A DNA stretch of 20,482 bases, from NCBI GenBank assembly GCA_963575745.1, contig CAUYUJ010006532.1, positions 32,501-52,982 of the forward strand. The letters are read 5' to 3'. Below the pieces are notes generated by a model. It was not told the DNA's origin, did not search any database, and saw only the letters and a program-made list of their open reading frames with translations. Position 1 is the stretch's first letter. Each line of letters opens with the position of its first letter. The position numbers and the translations under genes were made by a program. Source of the DNA: Prorocentrum cordatum. Taxonomy: Eukaryota; Sar; Dinophyceae; Prorocentrales; Prorocentraceae. Shown one piece after another: positions 15,431-20,482 of this stretch.

Positions 15431-17079
15431 GTCAACTCGGGCTCGACCACGCCCTCGAGGTCACCGATGCGGACAGGCCCCTTGGCGCTGACCTACGGCC
15501 TGTCACGTTCGGGTGCCGCACCCTTGCTGATGGACTACCAGAGCCCAGGGCCGCCGCCTCCTCCGAGGAGCACCGCTCGCTTGGGCGCGTCGACCCCCGC
15601 GTACGGGGCGATCCGCCCCGGACCCCCGCCGCCGGCGCCTGACTCGATCAACCTGGGATCCATGGCGCCACCCCGCAGCCCCTTGAGGCCGGGCAGCCCC
15701 ACGCCGACCTATGGCTTGGCCCATCCGGGGCCGCCGCCGCCGGTGCTCGACCTCGCCACGCCGGGCCCGCCCACCCCACCCAGGAGCCTGGCGCGCTGCG
15801 GGGCGCCCATGCCAGCCTACGGACCGTCGCGCCCTGGCCTCCCGCTGCCTTCGCTGGACCCCGTGAGCCTGGGGCCCAGCCCGCCGCCGCGGGGCCCCTT
15901 CCGCTCGGGGCCTGCGCCGCCCGCCTCTGGCACGACCCGCCTGGGCCTGCCAGTGTCGGCTCCGGACCCCGTGAGTCTGGGGCCCCCGCTGCCGCTGCGG
16001 AGTCGCATGTGCACGGGCAGCCCCACGCCCGCCTCTGGGATGGCACGCCTGGGGCCTCCGCCCCCCACACCAGACCTCCTGCAGCTCGGCCCGACGCTCC
16101 TGCTGCGCAGCCCTTGCCGGCCTGGGCCGCCGACGCCCGTCTACGGCCTGGCCAAGCCTGGCCCGCCGCCACCAGCGCTGGACCCCACCAGCGCAGGCCT
16201 TTCCGCTTCGCCTCGCAGCCCACTCCGCCTGGGCCCCTGTCCGCCAGCCTCTGGCCCGACGAGGCCAGGTCCGCCCACGCCCGCTCTCGACCCCCTGCGC
16301 CTTGGGCCGACCCCGCCGCCCCGCAGCTTCGTGCGCCTGGGTGCCTCGACGCCGCCCTACGGATGCTCGCGCCCGGGTCTCTCCCTGCCTGCGGCGGACT
16401 CTCTGCATCCAGGGCCGCCGTTCCCCCTGCGCAGCTCGGCACGACTCGGAGCCAGCTTGCCAGTCTGGGGCCTGTCGATGCCGGGGCCGTCCTCGTTGGC
16501 GCCAGATTACGCGAGCCCCGGACCAACGCTGCTACCGCAGAGTCTGGTGCGCACGGGCCCACCTCTGCCGACATACGGCATGTCCCGCCCGGGGAGCCCG
16601 CCTCTGGCGTCTGACCTCGCCCACCCTGGGAGCTCGCCCTCGGCCAACGAGTTCGTTCGGCCAGGGGACACGACGCCGCCCTCCGGCTTGTCGAGGCCAG
16701 GCAGCGCCACATCGGCCCCGGACCACGTCACGCCTGGCAGCCCGCCGCCCCCGCGCAGCCCCGCTCGCACGGGCCTCCCCCCGCCCACCTACGGCCTGAG
16801 CCGGCCAGGCCCGCCGCCGCCAGCGCCCGACACGATCGGGCCAGGGTCGGCCTCGTCTCCGAGGGGCCCGGCCCGGCCCGGCCCACCCCCGCCAGCCTCT
16901 GGCACGTCGCGCCTCGGGCCGCCGCCGCCGGCCCCAGACCCCATCAAGCTGGGCAGCCCGCCGCCGCCGCGGTCGCACGTCCGCCCGGGCCCGCCCACGG
17001 CCCCGTACGGCGCGACCCGCCCGGGGAGCTCGACGCCGACCCTGGATCCCGTGGGCATCGGCCCGCCCCCGCCCCCGCG
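15431..17079 (+). CDS. Exon G: large exon, about 15 units of the 36-residue Pro/Gly/Arg-rich repeat
   Basis: It encodes 549 codons plus two bases, in about 15 units of three 12-residue modules: PPPPRSxxRPG, PTPAYGLSRPG and PPPPAPDxxxxG types. Gly ends every module. Each unit normally has one Tyr (sometimes replaced by Ser), one Asp and about three Arg. Protein-level constraint shows in codon use. At the YG/SG glycine I read GGC 11 times, GGG 2 and GGA 2; at the PG/LG glycine GGT, GGA, GGG and GGC all occur. Conserved Arg uses CGN or AGG, and conserved Ser uses TCN, AGC or AGT. The acceptor is GCAGACAG|GTC (phase 0) and the donor CCGCG|GTGCTC (phase 2). An upstream GTG at 15359 keeps the frame open but is not a start. 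No signal peptide or known domain. Likely disordered or polyproline-type; function unknown. The reverse-strand frames are shadows of the three-base period. Confidence 0.88.
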
Positions 17080-17409
17080 GTGCTCACCACCCACCAGACC
17101 ACCCCAGCCCAACCCGAAGGCCTCAGTGTGCCCTCCATTTCCAGCGTGGGGAGGGGGCTCGGGGACCACTGAGAAAACACCTGTGGAACCCGTACAGTCG
17201 GCCCGGATTAGTAGGTCGACCCTGCCAGCTCAAGGGTACCCTCGTGTCCTGTGTCTCGCGACCCATGTTTCCTGCATTCCTGTGGCAACGCGGCCCTCGG
17301 AAGGGTCTTGTGTCCTCTCGCGTGTCCTCTCCAATCAAGTCCGACGGTACCCCCCCAACCCGAAATTCGGCTCCTCGGGTTGGGCTGGGGTGGTCTGGTC
17401 GGTGGTCAG
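17080..17409 (+). other. Inferred intron G-H
   Basis: 330 bp from GTGCTC to GGTGGTCAG. The frame stays open through it, but the module pattern stops at 17079 and resumes at 17410. GGTGC is repeated at both edges. It contains two similar segments (CCAGCCCAACCCGAA near 17104 and a GGTTGGGCTGGGGTGGTCTG near 17379) in opposite orientation, so it may be a small inverted-repeat intron. Confidence 0.7.
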
Positions 17410-17462
17410 GTGCCGCCTCCGCCTGGGCGCCCCGACGCCCGCCTACGGCCTCAGCCGCCCAG
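17410..17462 (+). CDS. Exon H: Pro/Gly-rich 12-residue-module protein, internal exon
   Basis: It encodes CRLRLG and APTPAYGLSRP plus the first base of Gly. The acceptor GGTGGTCAG|GTGC joins exon G as PPPR|CRLRLG, which aligns position for position with PPPRSPVRPG. The donor CCGCCCAG|GCCTCC is a GC donor in phase 1. Exon I provides GC to finish Gly and continues PPPTAPD. The read-through after 17462 becomes lysine- and histidine-rich HP sequence, which supports the donor. Confidence 0.8.
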
Positions 17463-17655
17463 GCCTCCAAAAGAAAAAACATCATAAGCATGATCTTTGG
17501 GCGCTCTGCGCGGATTTTTTGGATCTGCGCTGGGGCCCCCCCGGCGGCGCCTCCGGCGCCGCCCCTGGCGCGCTCCGCGCGCCAGGAAGGGGGTTCCAGC
17601 GCAGATCCGGGAACTCCGCGCGGAGCTCCAAAATTTTATGCTTGTGGCCTTCCCA
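17463..17655. mobile_element. HP foldback element, copy c
   Basis: The left arm AAAAGAAAAAACATCATAAG, GCGCTCTGCGCGGATT, GGATCTGCGCTGGGG pairs with the right arm CCAGCGCAGATCC, CTCCGCGCGGAGC, TTTTATGCTTGTGG. Apex hairpins GGCGGCGCC-TCC-GGCGCCGCC (17543-17563) and TGGCGCGC-TCC-GCGCGCCA (17566-17584) are both perfect. Orientation is opposite to copy a. Confidence 0.93.
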
Positions 17656-17838
17656 GACTCCCGACGTCGCGATTTTTTCACAACGTCGACCCCCAGAGGT
17701 CTGGACCCCCTCCCAGCGACAAGTTTCTCGTCCCGGGCCGCTTCTTTGACGCTCCTCTGAGGGCCTGGCGAGCGCCCCCCCGGGGGCCGAAAATGGGGAA
17801 ACACCTCCCGTCGTGATGGTTTCACGGCGCGAGGAGGT
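17648..17838 (-). repeat. DR-A interspersed repeat, copy 9 (reverse)
   Basis: CCCAGACTCCCGACGTCGCG, CGTCGACCCCCAGAGGTCTG, CGTCCCGGGCC, CCTGGCGAGCGCCCCCCC, CCTCCCGTCGTGATGG. Confidence 0.88.
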
Positions 17839-17860
17839 CTGGGCGTCTTCTTCTTCCAAG

Positions 17861-17931
17861 GCCCCCCGCCCACGGCCCCGGACCCCGCCTCCACGGGCAG
17901 CCCGCCGCCGCCGCGGGGCCCCCTGCGCCCG
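17861..17931 (+). CDS. Exon I: Pro/Gly-rich 12-residue-module protein, internal exon
   Basis: It encodes the end of Gly, then PPPTAPDPASTG and SPPPPRGPLRP. The acceptor TTCTTCTTCCAAG|GCC joins exon H as SRPG|PPPTAPD. The proposed donor is CGCCCG|GCCTAG, a GC donor in phase 0; the frame hits TAG two codons later, as expected for intron. No further exon is recognisable before 20482, so the partner acceptor must lie beyond the window, or this is near the gene's end and the TAG is a true stop. The next intron carries HP copy b. Confidence 0.68.
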
Positions 17932-18065
17932 GCCTAGCGGGGGCCCGGCTGTGGCCGGGCGGCTCCGCGGCTCGAGCCGCGCGCGATCGCAGCTCGCCGC
18001 CCCGCCGTCGCCGCTCGTCGTGGCGGGATCCGTCGCCGCATCGCCGAGCTCGGGAGGCTCCCGCC

Positions 18066-18258
18066 CGTCCTCGAAGAAGGACAAACGCCATCAGCATAAA
18101 CTGTGGGCGCTCCGCGTGGATTTCTCGGCTCCGCGCTGGGCCCCCCCCTGCGGCGCCTCCGGCGCCGCCCTTGGCGCGCTTCGCGCGCCAGGGAGGGGGG
18201 TCCAGCGCAGATCAAGAAATCCGCGCGGAGCGCCAAAAGTTTATGTTCATGCTGTTTT
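18066..18258. mobile_element. HP foldback element, copy b
   Basis: Left arm GAAGAAGGACAAACGCCATC, GGGCGCTCCGCGTGGATTTC; right arm GAAATCCGCGCGGAGCGCC, AAGTTTATGTTCATGC. Apex hairpins GCGGCGCC-TCC-GGCGCCGC (18150-18168) and TGGCGCGC-TTC-GCGCGCCA (18172-18190). The right end runs straight into a TTC microsatellite. Confidence 0.93.
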
Positions 18259-18366
18259 CTTCTTATTCTTCTTCTTCTTCTTCTTCTTCGTCTTCTCTTC
18301 TTCTTCTTCTTCTTCTTCTTCGTCTTCTCTTCTTCTTCTTCTTCTTCTTCTTCTTCTTCTTCCTCT
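18258..18366. repeat. TTC microsatellite
   Basis: About 100 bases of TTC with regular TCG interruptions. It adjoins the CTTCTT end of HP copy b and may have grown from it. Confidence 0.96.
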
Positions 18367-18401
18367 TCTACATCCAGGGCTCGTTCTCAGACCTCCTCGG
18401 G

Positions 18402-18620
18402 TAATGAAGCCATCGCGACAGGATGTTTTTCCTAACTTTCGGCCTCGGGAGGCCCCTACCGGCCCTCGGGACCGTCAAAACACGACGCAGGATGGAAAAC
18501 CGGTCCCTGGGATTCATCCTGGGTGCTTTCTGGCGGTTCCGAGGGCCCGGCGAGGGCCCCGTGGAGGCCGAAGCTGGCGGAGGCCCTCCCGCCGTGAGTC
18601 TCCCACGGCGCAAGGCGTGC
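18402..18620. repeat. Two DR-A copies in inverted orientation
   Basis: A + copy at about 18402-18515 (ATCGCGACAGGATGTTTTTC, GGCCTCGGGAGGCCCC, GGGACCGTCAAAACACGACG) is followed by a - copy at about 18525-18620 (CGGCGAGGGCCCCGTGGAGG, CCTCCCGCCGTGAG). Together they make a foldback. Confidence 0.8.
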
Positions 18621-18902
18621 CGGGGACGCGGCGGCAGAGCCGCGGCGTCGGAGGCTCCTCTCGGGAGGCTCCCGCCCCTCGTGCGCGGCGGCGCTCGCGC
18701 GGCGTCGGCGCGGGCGAGCTCCAGGCTCGGAGAGCCGCCCGTGGCCGACGGCTGGAGCGCTCGGGCTGCGCTCTCGGGGGCCCGCGAGGGCTCGCGGCGG
18801 AGTGAGCCGCGCGGCGTCGGAGCTCCCGGACCTGGCGTCGTGGCAAAACTCACGACGGGAGGGAGCAAAAGCACAGAGGCTCGATGCATCGTCGATTCCC
18901 CA

Positions 18903-19205
18903 GAAGATGTGGGATAAGATGGGAGGTGGGGGGGAAGGCAAAAACTCAGAAGATATGGGTAGATGTGGGGAATCGTGTCATTCGTGTATGTTTATTTGTG
19001 TGTCCCAGGGCCCCTTCAATCACGACGGGAGGTTTTTCGTTTCTCGCCATCTTCGGCCTCCATGGGGCCCTCGCCGTGCCTCGGGAGCGTCAACAAAACG
19101 ACCCAGGATGAGAAACCGGTCCCCGGGGAAGAAGGGGTCCAGTCCTCTGGGGGTCGACGTTGCGAACCAACTCGCGACGTCGGGGGTCTGGGAGGCCGAC
19201 GCCGA
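18903..19205 (+). repeat. DR-A interspersed repeat, copy 11 (long form)
   Basis: Shares the extra 5' segment with 1164-1395 (GGCAAAAACTCAGAAGATAT, GATGTGGGGAATCGTGTC, GTATGTTTATTTGTGTG). The full core follows: CACGACGGGAGGTTTTTCG, CTGGGGGTCGACGTTGCG, CGACGTCGGGGGTCTGGGA. Confidence 0.9.
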
Positions 19206-19369
19206 CATCATCGCGACGTGAGCCCGCCGTACTCCCCCCCTCCCGCCCTCTCGGGTCCTGCGCTTCTGTCCCCCGCGAGCTGCCCGAGCCGCCGGCTCGG
19301 GCAACGGAGTTGAGTCGGGCGGGTCTCTGGGAGGGCGATCCGCGCGGGACGGCCCAGCCCTCCGCGCGT

Positions 19370-19545
19370 TGGGCTAAAAACACGGCCGGAGGTTCTGCGT
19401 TTTTGGCCCCCAGGGGGCCCTCGCCGGGCCTCGGGACCGTCAAGCCGCGACTCAGGATGAAAGACCGGCCCCCCGGAAGGGGTCCAGGCTCCGGGGGGTC
19501 ACGTCATGCAAAACAGAACTCACGACGTCGGGGGTCTGGGGGGGA
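19370..19545 (+). repeat. DR-A interspersed repeat, copy 12
   Basis: AACACGGCCGGAGGTTCTGC, GGGGGCCCTCGCCGGGCCTC, GGGACCGTCAAGCCGCGACT, CTCACGACGTCGGGGGTCTG. One of the best-preserved cores. Confidence 0.9.
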
Positions 19546-19639
19546 GGGAGGGATGGGGCTGAGGGAGCGGGCACCACGCTTCTGCGAGAAGATCGGGCGT
19601 CTGCTGGCAACTCTTGGATGCCCCTCTCGCCCTTTCTTT

Positions 19640-19702
19640 TTTCCTCCCACTCCCTCTCTCTCTTGATCCCTCTCTGTCGGTCGCTCTCTCTCTCTCTCTT
19701 TT

Positions 19703-19737
<35 letters not shown>

Positions 19738-19760
19738 TTCTCGCTCTCTTTCTCCTGCTT
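19640..19760. repeat. TC microsatellite
   Basis: CT/TC dinucleotides with TTT interruptions; Ser/Leu-rich frames through it are artefacts. Confidence 0.95.
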
Positions 19761-20253
19761 TCTGTCCTCAACCTCAGCGAGAGGGGATGGGAGGCAGAGG
19801 GAGGGGAAACATGCCGACGAGCAGAACGGGTGCCTCGCTCATGCGCCCCCCATCAAACGAGCTAGTTGATCGTCAAGGCCTGCAGGTGGAGAAGGCGGAG
19901 ACGAATCACAGACCTCCCCAGCTGCCGAGACAGGTCTCCCCTGGTACACGGATCCTTTTGGATCTTCCCTGTTTGGGAGATCCGCACCGCGTGGAAAACA
20001 GGGGACGCTGGCGTGCGCGCTCGAGGTTGAAGGCCACCACGTGGCTGGGCCAAACTTGACCGATCTCCCCTGTCGGATAGCAGATGATGCTCAAGGTTGA
20101 GGGATCTACTCGCTGTCCGAAGCCAGCGTCCACGTCGAAATGACAGGAGCCGACCGTTCCCAGGTTCAGCCTCTTGATGCACCCTGGACTCTTGTTTCCC
20201 TGGGTGCCCTCTCTGGGGTCCGCTTGCAGGATCACCCACTGCTGGATCCTCCC

Positions 20254-20354
20254 ACCACGCTTAAGTCGGGCGTTTCCCTCTGCAGGAGGAATGTTCAACA
20301 ATTTTTTCGTCCAAAATCCCCCTGTAGGGGACAGGCCCGACCTAACACCACGCC
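20254..20354. mobile_element. MITE-C copy 4 (internally deleted)
   Basis: Left end CACCACGCTTAAGTCGGGCG, CTCTGCAGGAGGAA; right end CCCCCTGTAGGGGACAGGCC, CGACCTAACACCACG. The AT-rich interior is reduced to about 25 bases, against about 90-100 in the other copies. Confidence 0.8.
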
Positions 20355-20447
20355 CGAGGGGCAGGAGGCCTCCCAGATCGCCCAGACTGCCCAACGCGCC
20401 CAGAGCCGCGAGGTCGAGTGGATGCAGCTCGCCGCGGGTCCAGGCAG

Positions 20448-20482
20448 GAGGCGGAGGAGGAGGAGGAGGAGGAGGAGGAGGA
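20448..20482. repeat. GGA microsatellite at window end
   Basis: GGA triplets to the last base; it continues past the window. Confidence 0.93.

Larger units (their letters stand above)
17463..17860 (+). other. Inferred intron H-I made of HP plus DR-A
   Basis: 398 bp. HP copy c starts at the donor and runs to about 17655. A reverse DR-A copy fills about 17648-17838, and the last 22 bases are the pyrimidine-rich acceptor CTTCTTCTTCCAAG. Confidence 0.75.
17932..20482 (+). other. Non-coding repeat-rich stretch after exon I (inferred intron)
   Basis: No recognisable module or gene. It holds HP copy b, a TTC tract, several DR-A copies, a TC tract, ordinary sequence at 19770-20250, MITE-C copy 4 and a terminal GGA tract. 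Confidence 0.55.

Noticed and set aside
15503-16712. Long reverse-strand open frames (301 and 354 codons) opposite exon G
   Set aside because: A GC-rich repeat whose period is a multiple of three stays open in several frames. The conserved-codon pattern (variable third bases at fixed Gly, Arg and Ser) supports only the + frame.

Overview
This is nuclear eukaryotic DNA. It is GC-rich with no obvious CpG loss and is crowded with microsatellites, foldback elements and short interspersed repeats. A run of exactly 100 N (1058-1157) marks an assembly gap. I see no rRNA, tRNA, CRISPR array, bacterial-type operon or recognisable transposase/polymerase gene.

The coding signal is one repeated protein module found at ten places, all on the + strand. 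The module is 12 residues ending in Gly. It comes in three types that alternate to make a 36-residue (108-base) unit: a 'PPPPRSxxRPG' type, a 'PTPAYGLSRPG' type and a 'PPPPAPDxxxxG' type. The largest block (15431-17079) has about 15 units without interruption. The others are short pieces at 743-864, 2482-2846, 6514-6602, 6968-7094, 8024-8062, 10854-10930, 11510-11588, 17410-17462 and 17861-17931. When neighbouring pieces are joined at candidate splice sites, the 12-residue register and reading frame continue across eight introns. I therefore read most of the window as the middle of a single large multi-exon gene whose ends lie outside it. Its product is a Pro/Gly/Arg-rich, probably disordered repeat protein of unknown function.

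The inferred introns have mixed donors (GT, GC and GA). Every paired acceptor is AG followed by G, and short direct repeats (3-10 bases) span the two boundaries. That combination is reported for dinoflagellates, so a GC-rich dinoflagellate is my best guess for the organism. This is inference; no spliced leader or marker gene is present.

The introns are built from repeats: (1) five copies of a foldback element, 'HP', with about 70-bp arms and an apex that folds into two small GC-rich hairpins (a Y shape); (2) three copies of a second inverted-repeat element, 'IR2', with TCGA at or near its ends, nested with HP in both directions; (3) four AT-rich inverted-repeat elements ('MITE-C') with GTCGGGC ends; (4) about 14 copies of an interspersed repeat of about 170 bp ('DR-A'); and (5) GGA/TCC, TTC, GT, TC, 8-bp and GCAA-type simple repeats. 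One intron (6603-6967) is almost entirely HP plus a nested IR2, and another (17463-17860) is HP plus DR-A. HP therefore looks like an intron-making (introner-like) element.

Layout: intron 1-742; exon A; intron with gap 865-2481; exon B; long intron 2847-6513; exons C and D about a 365-bp intron; intron 7095-8023; exon F1; repeat-rich stretch 8063-10853; exon E; intron 10931-11509; exon F2; long intron 11589-15430; large exon G; intron 17080-17409; exon H; intron 17463-17860; exon I; non-coding repeats to 20482.
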